Of a stretch of 64,000 nucleotides of DNA, positions 42,766-55,330 are shown piece after piece. Every line of letters starts with the position of its first letter. Positions within the stretch are counted from its first letter, which is position 1. Below the pieces are notes generated by a model. That model saw only the letters and a program-made list of their open reading frames with translations. It was not told the DNA's origin and searched no databases. Made by a program: the position numbers and the translations under genes. Origin of the DNA: Gnetum montanum (Eukaryota; Streptophyta; Gnetopsida; Gnetales; Gnetaceae); the NCBI GenBank assembly GCA_015680685.1, contig MNCI01010116.1:927766-991765 (forward strand). Direction: 5' to 3'.

Positions 42766-43422
42766 GAGGGGGAGGAGGAGCAGTTGAAGCAGCACCAGCA
42801 GACCTGGCCGAGGATGTTGGCAGAGAAACTCAAGTAAGCAAAGGAGCCCATCAGGGGCGTGGGCGAGGATGTTGTGAACAAGCTCACGGACCTCAAATGC
42901 ACGCACGGCAAGCAGCTGTTCCACGTTGGGAGCCAGAACATGTAAGTTGCACAGCTTTCTGAGGTGAGCTCAGCCAGGGCCGGGGCCGTAAACTGGGTGA
43001 GGGCCGCATGCGGTGCTGCACCCAGCGGAAGGCAGCCTACAATTGGCAACCTCCGCGGCCCCAGTGGAAGCTGCTTCCATCGCTGCCTCAGGAGCGATCG
43101 AAGCAGTTTCCACCATGCCACTGTGGGAGCAGCTACCCATGATATATATTGTTTTGTCTATCACAAAAAAAGGAAACTTACCAAAGGAGGGCTGCTTCTT
43201 CTTCTTGTGCGAAGCGAGCTAGAGGGAGCTTGCTTTGGAAAGATGCTCTGGCTCCGGCTCCGGTTCCGGTTCCGGCTCTCCTGCCTTCTTGCTCGCTTCT
43301 GTCGCCTGTGTGCGGGTCTTGACCGAGTTTTACTTTGTCTGAGCGTCGGAAAAACGGGGTCGGGCTTGGTGGGAATGCGAAGCCGTGAAATAAATGGCTG
43401 TGGCGGCTTTGACAGGTCATGA
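42766..43422 (+). pseudogene. GC-rich exon-like reading frame, product unknown
   Basis: A single plus-strand frame of 219 codons with only two stops (TAA after AEKLK, TAA after VGSQNM), in a stretch much richer in GC than its surroundings. It reads EGEEEQLKQHQQTWPRMLAEKL, then GVGEDVVNKLTDLKCTHGKQ, LFHVGSQN, VAQLSEVSSARAGAVNWVRAA and SGRQPTIGN. The first part looks like a hydrophilic helix, the middle like a real conserved protein, and the end is Ser/Arg-rich with a hexanucleotide GGCTCC/GGTTCC run near 43250-43280. The minus strand is also open in places but gives Leu-rich text, as the antisense of a Glu/Gln/Lys-rich helix would. I do not recognise the family. It may be a relic exon of a host gene or a processed pseudogene. 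Confidence 0.45.
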
Positions 43423-44989
43423 TTTGCACTCCATTTTTCGAATCGTCAGGCAGATGCTTGCGCGTTGATAAAGGTCTCTTCGTAGGTTCAATACCAGCAC
43501 TCCTAAATGCTAAATAGTAAATATCAAGTAATTATGTACCGGTGCTCAAAAATTAAGTTTGTACGGCACCTCCATTATTACAATGCCTCAGGATCAGGTT
43601 GCTTTTGCATGCAAATTTGTTATATAGTTCCAATATAACAAGCCCATCATTACATCTTTATTTTAATGAGCTAGTAGCTTTTAAAAAAAATACAAAGTAA
43701 TAATCAAATCATTCAATTTATAGACTTTTTAATTTTATTTACATAAAATATAGAAGAAAAATAAAGTTTGTTTCAACCATATACAAGATAACAAGCATTT
43801 CGTCTTACCTACTCTAAAATCTAAGAGAGTATGTTTGAAAATATAAAATAACTAGTTTAGCTATATTTTTATAATATATATCTATTATTTGCCCGAGAGA
43901 ATCTTATATATTTTACAAATTAATAAAATCTCAAATTGATTCATTGAGAATTAATATTCATATTGAAAACCAAAATCAAAATGACTTTTTTTCATCATGT
44001 TTTTCTCCATCATGGGATCTTATGTGGCACATGATGTGGAGGGTGACAAAATACACTCCCCCTCCCCCAGCACACCAAACGTATTGGCCTCTCAGCCAAA
44101 ATAAAATTTTAAACAAAACAAAATATAAAATGGTGAAATTCATAATCATTAATTAAATCATACCATGACATAGGCATATCTTTCCCAAATTTCAGTTTAC
44201 AGTGAATAGATATCCAAACTATAAGCCATACCTTACAGTCAAGCATCCTAAGTCTTAATCAGTCAGCAACCAAATTAAGTTCTATTCAATTCCAATAGTG
44301 ATGTTTATGGTGTTGTAAATTGTTTAGTATAAGCATCGAAGATGTAAGAAGTTTGGAATAGAAGTGGAATAGCAACAAAGGCAGGTGAGAAGACCTTGAA
44401 CAATTATGCTTTAGCTAAAAGACAAAGATGTTTGATAGATTAGTGTGTTTAACTACTTGGATTGAAAACAAGGAAAAAGGAATTTTAATGGAAAATAAGC
44501 ATAGCTATGTTGAATATAAAAATTTAGTAAATTAAACAATGTTAATGGTTAGCAGGATGAGTTTGAAATATCATTTAAATCATCGTCAATGTAGATTTAC
44601 CTATCAAAGTAGATTTGATAATGACTTTTCCATGGATCATATGTATAAATTTGAAATGTATAGCAAAAAGTTTCAATGCATAATAAAACATCAACCATGT
44701 GCTTTAATTATCTAGTATATTGGCTTTTGTCAAGGTTGTGCATCACTTCCCTTCATGAAAATTTTTATCGACTAAAATAAGTTAAGCCAACAAAAAGAAT
44801 GTTAAAAATGTTTACTAAAATTGTCAATGGCTCAATGTTTTCATCCTAACATTAGATCTTTTCTCTTGTCAACAACACTTATCTGTTTTTGAATTGATAA
44901 TAAATACTTTAACTAAAGGATGAACAAAGAAAACCTATCTGTAAGTTATCATGATGGGTCAAAAATATGTTTAGCAAAATCTACAAGTG
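43423..44989. other. AT-rich sequence, nothing recognised
   Basis: No convincing ORF, RNA gene or repeat. A few short A/T tracts and a C-rich run near 44060. Confidence 0.4.
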
Positions 44990-46740
44990 GTGGGGAATCA
45001 TTTGTTTACCCTCTAGCCATGAGCCATCTCAAAAATTTTGCAAGGACCATTAGTTGGTTGGACAGTGAAATGACCCCGTTATTCTCTACACAAAGGAACC
45101 AGGCATCCACTAGGCCCAATTCAAGTGCCAAGGAGGTCATAATATCCATTCCTGGACAAACATTCCCTAAGATTTCAAAAAATGCTTGGGCCTTCTCTAT
45201 CATGTTGGAGGAAGGTGATGGTCCTGGTAATGTAACATAAGGACCAAGAGATAGTAGTGGAGGTGATGATTGATAGGGCAGTAGAGGTCCTCAATGCTCC
45301 TGTAGCATCTATACCAGACATCGCTACCATTGCAAATATCCATATGTTTGCAAAAGTAGGAAGTGGTCAAATGAATGCTACCCAACATGAAGAGGCGTTG
45401 AAGGGACTAGTTGGAATTGGCCAACTGCTTTTGGAGATCTTTGATCTTCTAGATGAAATCACCACAAACTAGTCATTGCTACTCAAGATGAGGGGTAACC
45501 TATTAATTGTCAACAAATAACTTGAGAATGCCACCATAACCAATTGATGATTGGCCACAAAAGTTGCTGAGTTAAGAGCTGTCTATCTGACTTTGCCATT
45601 CTCAGGCAAAGCTAATATGAGATGAAGCTTTCCAATAGCTTTAACAAAAGCTTTAGGTAGCCAAGAATGCAAAGGAGATGATGATTTTTAATGCATTTGT
45701 GTCAAAGGCCATGGCGAACAACACTGACAAGGACCTATGGCAAATTTGCAATGAGAACTTGGTCCTCACCAACGACAACCATCACTTGCAAAATGTTGAG
45801 CAGCAAAAGGACCAAATGGTCAAGTTCATATGCTAGCAGTAGGAGCAACTTGCTAAGGTTAACTTCGATTTGAGGAGGGTGGTAGTAGAAAATTGCAATC
45901 TCTTGATAGAGAAAGTCCATGCTCTTCTTTAAAACATTGCAATTGATATAGCCACCTTGAAGAATGAGGCTTTGAAATTTAAATAAGTGAAAAATCACTA
46001 CAAGAACCAGGTTGGGCTTCTTAATGAGGTCAACAAAAATGAAATAAAATTGATAAAGGCAGAGATGAATGAGGTCCTTCAGCAACTCTAGTATAGAGAT
46101 GATGTATGGCAATCCATCTTTGATGGACTAAATACATACAATAAAGTAGAAACCTACTTAAAGAACTCACAAATCAAGGAGATGATAAAATATATGGAGC
46201 TTGCTAACCTTCATTATGCAAACTTAGCAATGATAATAGTAAGGAGGCGAAGATTAAAGTTGGAGAAATAGGTTGTCTGTTCCTACCTCCTCTATGAGGT
46301 AAAATTTAAGCTCCATAAAGAGACAAAATAAAAGTTGGAAACAACCAACATAAAGCTTGAAGTTTTCAGGAGCAGATTCACTAATCAACAATTTATTGCT
46401 GAAAACCTAGCAAAAAGGATGAATGACTACTAGGAGTTGTATATCCTTGTGAAGCTATTTAACAGTGAACGCAAAATATTCGCAGCCTAGTTCGGCAATG
46501 CAAAGGAAATGTTTCCTTCAATACCATGCCCATGGGACATTCCTGCACTAGCCCATATAGGCAAAGTGACTTGGACCATGTACAACCCACAAAGCAAATG
46601 GGAGAAAATGAAAGCACTTAAGAATGCTTTTAAACTTCCAATGGCAACAGTAGGACAACTTCATCCACTAATAACATCAGAACGAGATGAAGGACTATGT
46701 GAACCACATGAGCATCCACCTCTAGGAATAGTTTGAGAAT
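44990..46740 (+). pseudogene. Truncated ORF3 of a C/D-family element (element E)
   Basis: Starts in mid-ORF with LAMSHLKNFARTISW (45013), matching SMSHLRAITETVNW near 35945 in element C. Then MLEEGDGPG matches LETGEGAIV. The coiled-coil half follows (MNATQHEEALKGL, QLLLEIFDLLDEI, later MKYMELANLHYANLAM matching MEYMELANLRYANLAM in C). It ends about 80 bp before the polypurine region at 46808-46821. Stops and shifts are frequent. The N-terminal half is missing. Confidence 0.7.
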
Positions 46741-46821
46741 TCCATACTTTCACAAATTTTGTAAGAAAATTGATCCCAATTTTGCTCACTCAAGGATGAT
46801 TTTTCAGTAGGTTGTTGGGGT

Positions 46822-47715
46822 ATGATGAACAGTAATAATACAAGTTGCATTGATGCATATCCATTGACATATCCCCATTGATGCATGCTAGAATGCGTTG
46901 ATGCAGGTACATTGACATTGATGCAAATGTTGCCTAGATAAATGCACACACCCTTCGCATTTATAGAACCTTTCGATCTTAGTCTTAGTTGAACTCTTGT
47001 AGTTTCTTCTTTTGAGAGTTAGAATATTTTCCCTTTGAGTGCCCACAGCATGAATTTATAAAAGTGTATAGAATTTTATATGAACACTCCCATACTTTGG
47101 CACATTGGCATGAACAATAATAAAATTGAGAGTTCCTACATCCATTGCAACATCCTACATTCATTGTAGCACTTGGACTAGTTTAATCTTACTTTTCAGT
47201 GCTTTACTTTACATGCAATTCACATTTATGTTCTTAAGTAATTAATATAATTGATCATAAATACATGAATACAACCACTTTGAGCATAAAGTATTAACCC
47301 TTGGTAATCCCAGTAGTGGATACTTGGTACACTTAGTAGTATACACTTGGTAATTTAGCAGCATTAATATAAGTTCAAGATGTGTATGGCAAGTAGAAAT
47401 GGATACTCTATGTTTGAATAATTAATTAATAAAGTAGTTAATTAGTTAATCAATTCAATCATGAAATCTTCATTTAATCATATAGCAATTAGAAGAAACA
47501 TATAATGAAATAATCATCTTATACCTTAATACTACTTAACTATACACACAATGAAAATACATGTGTGGATTGAGAAGACAACAATTTAGCACTATATGAT
47601 TCACTATTTATAAATATCAACAAATTAGGTAGCTAAGTCCGTGGAATTTGATCAGATTGTGCATGAATGCTTACAATTCATATGGCTAGGCATAGGGTCT
47701 ACCCATCGCTCATTA
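46822..47715 (+). mobile_element. 3' LTR of element E
   Basis: Begins TGATGAACAG after GTTGTTGGGGTA. It contains ATTGATGCA-type repeated words (46848-46925) and CTTGGTAA blocks, and ends CCATCGCTCATTA, with CA changed to TA. Length 894 bp. It faces the reverse LTR at 47731 across 15 bp. Confidence 0.85.
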
Positions 47716-47730
47716 TGTGGAATGGATATA

Positions 47731-48594
47731 TGATGAGCGATGGGTATCCCCTACACCCAACCATACAAATCATAAGCATTCATGCATGATCTTTTCAAAT
47801 TCTATGGATGGGACTAGTTGTGGTATCTAGATCATTATTTCTTGATCGCAGTTAGTTGTCTTCCCACTTGGACTAGTGGTAGCTTTGCCATCTATGGTTT
47901 AGTCCAATGTGAGGTATATGATTGTTGATATTGTTTTGGCCTTATGCTACTCCTAACAATAATCAAGAAATTAATTATTTAATCTGATTAACAATAGAAG
48001 GATAAAGGCTAAACTAGCCTATGGGCGATGAGTGTCCATTCCCAGCTTGCCATACATGTCCTGAACCCATGTATCTGTTACTGGGATTACCAAAAGCTAC
48101 GCTACTAGGTGAAGTAAGAAATAACGTTGTTGGGATTACTAAGCAAATATGTGTTTATGCTCAAAATTGGTTGTGCTCATTCCACCAATTGATTAACTTG
48201 CATGAAATGTAGATATTAACTAAGTATATGGAATATAAATTGTATTAAAAGTAAATCTAATCTAAGTCAAAGTGCTGCAATGAATAAGAATCAATCTTGA
48301 TCTTATTACTATTCATTGAATATGTCCAGGTACATTGTCACTCAAATAAGATGTCGTACAACTAATTCAAATCCACACTACAGACACTCACTAACTGTTC
48401 TCTAAGAATATGGAATAAAACTGCAAGGGTTTGGCTACTCTATTGACAAAAAAATCAAAACTACTATGAATCATATGCCCAAGTGTTATATTTATAGGCA
48501 AGCATGCATCCTGCAATATTAGATATTCGATAATGTAGCATGAGATTTGATAGCAAGGACCTAATATTGGGGCCTAAGAAAATATGATTCATCA
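47731..48594 (-). mobile_element. 3' LTR of a reverse-strand C-like element
   Basis: On the minus strand it begins TGATGAATCA (48594) after a purine-rich TTAGTTATGGAGGTA and ends GATACCCATCGCTCATCA (47731), the family ends. 864 bp. It belongs with the reverse spacer and gag at 49400-53194. Confidence 0.85.
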
Positions 48595-49399
48595 TACCTC
48601 CATAACTAAATGAAAACTCATCCTTGAGTGAACAAAAGGAGGAATAAGTTCTTTGCAAAATATTGTAAAGGTATGGAATTACTAACTAACTAACTATTAA
48701 TTAACTTTGAGTGCACATTACAAAATTTTATTTGAGTGGATGTAGAAAAAATGAAAATGTGATAAAAAGACTAGACAAACATTGAAGATTACAAAATTTT
48801 CAGAGATCCTCAAAAAGCCATTGAAGATGATTCTTCTTGTTGCCACTAATAGTGGTAGAGTTCCAACCTTGATTATTATGTTGATGCTTCTTTGGTTATG
48901 TAGAATGTTCTTGAAGAATGGACTGAAATAACATTCTTGAAGGATGGACTAAAATTTCTTTTCATTGTCCCATGGATTGAGTAATCATGTGATGTTTGAG
49001 CCATTATCTTGTATGTGTTATTATTTGTCCATGACATATCCTTTGTTGTCCCTCTCTTGGCTTCATTTTCATGCCTAGCAAAAGACCTTCTTCCTTATGT
49101 ATTCCCTTTAGCATCACCTATAGCCACCAAAGGATCAACATTAATTTTGGTAAATTTTTCTTAATAGCTAACCCTTTTTGAATCTCTTAGTTTACATTTA
49201 AGAATAAGGTGATGACAATGTACTATGTCCAAGGATATGAGGTAACTAAAATCATCAAGTTGTTCACATTATTTTGATCAATTACTATTAGTTACTATGA
49301 TGTTCGAAAATAGGATGTTGGAAAAATTTCAAAAACTTCAAATGAGCATTCCATGACTAATAAGCATAACTTTGAAAGTGCACAAGCTTTCAAACAATT
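48595..49399 (-). mobile_element. Internal remnant between spacer and LTR, reverse strand
   Basis: By position ORF3 should lie here, but I could not recognise it. Only short hydrophilic minus-strand frames with many stops are seen. A large part of ORF3 is probably deleted. Confidence 0.4.
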
Positions 49400-50735
49400 A
49401 AAACCAAAGGTTTGATTCATAAGATGACCAAGAAATATTAATGGATAGAGAAATAGAAAAGTAGGAAAAATTAATGAAATGAATGAGAAGTAGTCCCAAA
49501 AGTATGCATAAATTTAGAGAAACCATCATTGATATTCTAGAAAATGTGAAGTTTAGTTCAAAGCCATGATTAGCAAAAGCTATGCAAGTGGGTCCTCCCC
49601 AAAGTAGGCTCCTGCCATAATGCCCTTACATAACCACTTCTAGAGATGTCTATGGGCACCCTAGAAGTTAAATGTAGATCATGTCTTTGTTTCAAACAAC
49701 ATACAACTATGTTATACCATACTACATGAAACCATTGGGCTCATAATTCCATGTAGTAGTGAGGTGAATAATGGGATGAGAATGGATTGCAGAGATAGGG
49801 ATGTAAGGTACTTAACCATATTTGCAATAGGTTCTTGTGTCAAGTGTGATTAAAATGACTAGTATACCTATTTGTCTAGGTTTTAGACCAAGTCCATACC
49901 ACTAACAATGACCTTGCATTGATGTGTTTCTTTTTGTCTATCACCATGAGTCCACAACCACCACAAGGAATGATCATCACTCCAAAAAGAGAAAAGAGAA
50001 GAAGGAATGAAGGGCATTAGTTAGAGGAACATCTGCAAGCATGGGTAACATGTCTTTCCAACCCCATAACTAGTGCTTATAGCTTGTTATTTTGTCTAAG
50101 GGGTGTGCTTTGAATTTTCATTATTATTTTTTTTATTCTATATTTTTATGATTTTGGATGGGAACCACACCATGAAAATACTTTGGCTTCCTATTATTGG
50201 CTGATAGTGGAGTGATGATGCATTCCATGAGGAGTCATAAACTACATGAAAGAAGTTAAGAAGATAACCCAACAAGTCTCCTTGAGGTCACATCCTTTTT
50301 CATTTCCACTTGGTTGTTTCCTCTTTCTTCAAGGTACAATGATCATTGATTAATTTTAGTTTCATGAAAGAAGAACCAAATTTCTTCCATGAAAAAAGAC
50401 ATTTTTATTTAGAGAACTGGAGGGGTGGATGAGGTGGTCTCATTGCTTTACACAATTACTTATCCAATCATCTTGATAGCATAGCAAAAAAAAACCCAAT
50501 ACATAGCATTGACTTTTGCATCATGACATGGAAATATTGTTAACAAAAACATAAAACATAAAGAAAGTAAATCAAGAAAAGAGAAAAGTATAAAGAAAAG
50601 AAAAATAACAAGAAATGAAAAACATATTAAGAATTAGAAAATTTTGGGAGAAATAAGAAAATGATAAAAAAAATGTAAAAAAAAAAGGGTGAAAAACACT
50701 TATTAGTTCTTGAACTAGGATGGAGCATCCCCCCC
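49400..50735 (-). mobile_element. C/D-type spacer, reverse strand
   Basis: The reverse complement starts after TAGTCATGGGGGGGA (50735) and carries the blocks GATGTGACCTCAAGGAGA, the phrase around GTATGGACTTGGTC, GGGTGCCCATAGACATC and GGGGAGGACCCACTTGCAT, shared with the C and D spacers. It provides the uninterrupted counterpart of the element A insertion site. Confidence 0.75.
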
Positions 50736-53194
50736 ATGACTAGACTTATGACTGCACATTCAAGAGATGGACCACACAATCCCCTAATTATACACCACCA
50801 ACTTCCCATCTATCACCGTTATTGGTTCAATTAGTTGCATGGTAGCACATCTAACATTGGTGATAGTCTCATTTGGATCATTCAAAGACATATCTTCATC
50901 TAGACTTAAAGGTATCTTTGTTTTAGGGGGTCTAGATGTGTTTGCTTTTTCTTCTTGATTTTCTATTTTAATTCCTAGGTCTCCATGTTTAATATCCTTT
51001 TTTGGTGTATAATTAGAGTGTAAGATATCTATGTCTAAGTCCTTTGTTTGGTCTATTTTCTTAAGTCTAGAATTAATAAGTGGATCAGTTGCTTCCATGC
51101 ATCTTTGAAACAATTTTATATTCTCATTTTCAAGCCACTCGTGTTTTCTAGTTTAGTAGCTACTACATAGACTATTTTTTTTCTCACACACTTGTTCCTT
51201 GGCTTTGTTGTGGGTTATGTTAATATTTTGAATTCTTTGCCCACAACTACACCCTTTACAATTAGTGATGCATGGATTTTTCTATCTCTCCACAATGATA
51301 GGTTTTTATTTTCATCCTGTGTTGGAGTGGTAATGGTTGTTGGCTTTTGTGTATGATTAGAAGACATTGTTTTCGTGAGAAAGAATGCTACACCAGATTG
51401 GCCTTGTGTGGGTTTTGATGTGCTAGTAGGTCTACAAGTTTTATGCTTGTGTGAAAAAACTACCCTAAAGAAAGGATGTTTTTGAAGTTGTGGTTAAGAT
51501 TTACTAGGATTATCATTTCCATGTATGTTTATAGCATAAGTCACATTCTCCTATTGATATTATGGTGCTAAACATTCTTGTGTTGCTGGTAGTGACATGT
51601 GATGAAGGAAAGTATGAGAATATTGAGGATATGACAGAGGATGAGAGGCATGAGGTGGTGATCCTTTAGAAGATGTTGTAGGTTTATGACATTTGAAAGA
51701 GTGATGGTAGTGATTTGAGGTAGAGGAAGTAGAACTAGTTGGGGAAATAGGTTTTTGAACATAATATTGTATAGGTTTGGCTAGTAATAACAGTAGTGCT
51801 GGTTTGATAATGGCCTCCCCCATAATTGTGGGTTTTGCCACTGTAGTTGATAGCAGTTTTGAGGATGATAAGAATTCCCACTAGGATAGTACAGTTGGTT
51901 GTAGGAATGTCGATAATTACCTTGTGAGAAAGATAATTTCCTACACATTTGCTTTGTACAAACTTGGGATTCAAAGGAAAAGCCCAATACTCATGTAGAT
52001 GTAACATGACTGGGAAATAGCCCTTTGGATGATCATATAGGTGGATGTCACATCCATCATTCTCTTTTATGGTTGAGTTTATAGCCTCTTCTCCTTCAAC
52101 CATTTTAACTTTTTATTGATAAGTGTTCCTTCATGTTTCATGGTTCTTTTTCCTCTTCTTGTTTTGATCACTTGATTCTTGTTGTATTACTCTATTCTCT
52201 ATGGTTTTCACGTAAGTTGTAGCTTTATTGTTCATCAACTCCCACATCTTGTCTATCCTTACTTCAAGCTCATCGATAGACTTTTGTATTGGCAAGGTTT
52301 GTTGTGAATCCATCTCATTGAGAGCTACCTATTTTTACTCATCATAGATATGGATCCCCTTCTTTTGAAGATTTGGGTCCAAATTATATTCCTCTACATT
52401 TTCTCATTTATGTAGCTGTCTTTCTTCTTTTGTACTTGCTCTATTAGCCTTTGTATTTGATGGGATTTTAGTTCAAATAATTGACCTTGGGCATAAATCC
52501 CAAGGGTCTCTCTTGTTTCATTACGGAGGCCATCTATGATGTAAAAATGTTGCTATTTTTGAGAAAAATCATGGCTTGGACATCTGTGTAGTAGCAAATA
52601 GTATCTATCCAAGGCCACATCTAAGGGTTCATGATTTTCTTGCTTCCATCCTAGGATTTGTTTTCTCAAGTTGGACACTTTTGCATAGGTTTGGTATTTT
52701 TTGTTGAAGAGTTCTAGCATTGTGGACCATCGATGAATGGAATCAAGTTCCAATGATCTATACCAACTTTTAGCTCTGTCTATTAGTGTTCTAGGAAAGA
52801 GCTTAAGCTTTTGCCACTTACTTTCAATGTTTTGCAAGGTGTAGGCATCATGGAAGGCTTGTAAATGATGTTGTGGATCAAAATTATAACCTCTCCTAAA
52901 TTTAGGAATGCTATCCATATTAATCCATATGATGAAAGTATCCCTTTGATGTCTTTGAGGTATTTGAATGACCTCCCAAATTTGTGTTAGGCCCCAAGTA
53001 GCCAACAAGGGTTCAATTGTATCAGACACGTCATGGTTATAATCTATATTTCTATTCATCTAATTGTTATGATCTTATCTATGCTCATTTTGATTTCTTT
53101 GATTTTGCCCTCAAGTTTGATTTCTATCTATATCTTGATCCCATAGTGGAGCTCTATTTCTATACCTACATTCATCTTTGTTAGAACTAGACAT
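50736..53194 (-). pseudogene. Gag of a reverse-strand C-like element lacking pol
   Basis: The likely ATG is at 53194 (MSSSNKDE). The frame 53059-52553 has FRRGYNFDPQHHLQAFHDAYTLQ, LIDRAKSWYRSLELDSI, NKKYQTYAKV and EPLDVALDRYYLLLHRCPSHDF, a close match to element C gag. Further on are an acidic helix (52313-52131) and CDIHLYDHPKGYF (52040). Then comes a Pro/Ser/His/Tyr-rich tail to about 51560 and a Lys/Asp/Glu-rich segment (51113-50784) ending at the spacer. No protease or RT lies between gag and the spacer, as in element C. No 5' LTR could be found to the right of 53194. Confidence 0.82.
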
Positions 53195-54825
53195 TGAAGA
53201 GGAAGAGGAAGATGAGAAACTCGGAGAATTGCAATGTATATTTCTATTGATGCAATGCACTTTACTAGAAATTACTTAGTCATAAATTCTAGCATGTATA
53301 TTTCTATTTTTACCCTTCTACATAAATAATAAAATTTCAATATATTTCTACTATGTTACAAACACAATAAAATTGTAGTATATTTTATCATTTTACAAAT
53401 GTAATAAAATTTTAGTTTTATTGAATATTTTTTAGTTGTGGATTAACTCCATTTTAACTATTGATTTAATTTCCAACCAAAAAAAATAATCCATTTAGAA
53501 AAATCTCTAATGAAAGTTTCATAAGAGACACTTGTGAAGTTGTGATTGCTATGCCTATGCATTCCATGGGCTTTTTGAAATGGTAGATCTGTAGGATTAG
53601 AAGGGTGGAAATATACTAGCAAGTTTGCCTATACAACAAGCTCATTATCATATTATATAGTTCATTTTTTAAAGTTAAATTGAAATTGAAATTGAAGTTT
53701 TATTACCTTCAATACAACAGTAAAAAATTATATGAAAATAACTAAAACTGAGGTTTTATTCTGTCAAAAGACTTAAAAGATTTACTACACATACACTACA
53801 TTTCTACCATGAAAATTAAATATAAACTTAACAAAGTGACCAACATTGGAAATTTAACCAGACAAAATGGCAAAGACATTTTGTTGCAATATTATATTTT
53901 GTCTCAAATGTTCAGTTCGAGCACCTAAGGAAAACATGCTTCTCATCCATGAGACCTCTTGAACCACATAGCCTATATGTGTTCTCGTTTAAGAATGTAC
54001 ATTCATCTTGCACTTTTTTTCTAAAATGATTTCACTTCTTTTTTTCCTATAATGATAGGAACCATGCAAATGGTTTTCATACAAAAAAAGCCTATTGTAT
54101 TTAGTCATAACCATAACTTTTTCATATTCATTCAATCTCAAGTTTTCATAGTAATTCAATCATAGCTTTTTGTAAAATTTTTAAAAGCATAACCTTAGAG
54201 AGAAAATACACAAACTTGGGTATATCTTTGGCTTAACAAAATCTTCTATTCCAACCCTAAATCAAGTACATTCTTCACACATCCAAGAAAGCATTCCAGT
54301 TAGTTCATCCATTGATGGAACTTTTGGCTTATCTTTGTACACCATAAGAAAGATGTTATCCATACCGACCTATCCTTTATGTCAAAGAAGGTGAATATCT
54401 AGTATCTGTGTTTTTATTTTATTTTAATTTTTGTTTCAAAGTCCTCCAATGTTATAAAAATTCCAGTTTTGAATTTCCTAAAGGGAGGTTTTAGAATCCT
54501 TATCTTGATCATTTCCAAGACTAACTCATGAAGGGTCAAATTTGAAGAGCACCTTATATTTTTTATATGAATGGTGATTTCTAATGCACATTTCCATTAG
54601 GAAGGGTAGAAATTTTTCTTATCTTTCAAGCTATTTATTTTAATCAATATATATTTAACAAAATATTATTAATTATTTTCTTAAAATATATGTACTATTA
54701 ATCTAAAATAAATTTTAGGGAGCTAATGCTCTTATTTTACTTATTTGTAACTAAAAATTTGACCCTTCTCATGCAAGGTATCTATAAGTAATTTATATGT
54801 TAAGCTTTTTATTTACAAAGTACTT
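53195..54825. other. AT-rich intergenic stretch
   Basis: No gene, RNA or repeat recognised. A small TATATTTCTA.TT motif recurs at 53236, 53300 and 53340. Confidence 0.4.
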
Positions 54826-55330
54826 TTGCAAATACCATTTATTGAAGGACCAAAAAGCCTTTTAAGGGTAATGCACCCTACAAATTTTGTCCCTGCTCAT
54901 GAGAGCAAAGAGTCCTTCAGTATAGAGATAATTCATGGAAAACATCAAGAACTCATTCTTAGTTATGAAATTAGAGTCGCAGTTGATGCCACTAGTAGGA
55001 AAAATGCCTAAGACGAAGGTGCTCTATCTCTCAAGCCTTGATAACAAATTTAATTTCAGGGTTACTACACCAATTCTGTTCATCTACAAAGAATTTTCAG
55101 ATGCAACAAATATTGTGAGAGTAGCTCTGACAAAGGCTTTGATTTACTACTACCCACTAACTAGAAGACTTCGATCTAGATCCCAGGATCCAACAAAATA
55201 AGATCTTCTATGCATTGCCAAGGGTGCAATCTTTGTGAAGGCTCAAGTCGACCAAAGTCTGCAAGATGTTTAGTAAATCTTTAATGTTACTCCATCTTTG
55301 CAATAGCTTGTTCATTCGTATCCCTAGAAT
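54826..55330 (+). pseudogene. BAHD acyltransferase N-terminal relic
   Basis: From about 54974 the plus strand reads LVGKMPKTKVLYLSSLDN, PILFIYKEFSD, VRVALTKALIYYYPLTRRLR, then after a stop LLCIAKGAIFVKAQVDQSLQDV. This is the opening of the BAHD family (acyl-CoA-dependent transferases of plant secondary metabolism): TPK..L.LS.LDN, then L..AL...L..YYP.AGR(L/M), then F.EA.AD..L.D. The Ala-Gly before Arg is Leu-Thr here. Stops interrupt it after PTK and DV, and nothing of the HxxxD or DFGWG catalytic motifs is seen to the right. An upstream frame (54826-54935) may be unrelated. It covers roughly the first 100 of some 440 residues. Confidence 0.75.

Noticed and set aside
42628-43121. Minus-strand frames in the GC-rich block (42628-42924 and 42756-43121)
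   Set aside because: Leu/Cys/Trp-rich text expected from the antisense of a Glu/Gln/Lys-rich helix; the plus frame is longer and more protein-like.
43455-43500. Possible tRNA or SINE B box (GGTTCAATACC near 43486)
   Set aside because: No A box at the right distance and no paired stems.
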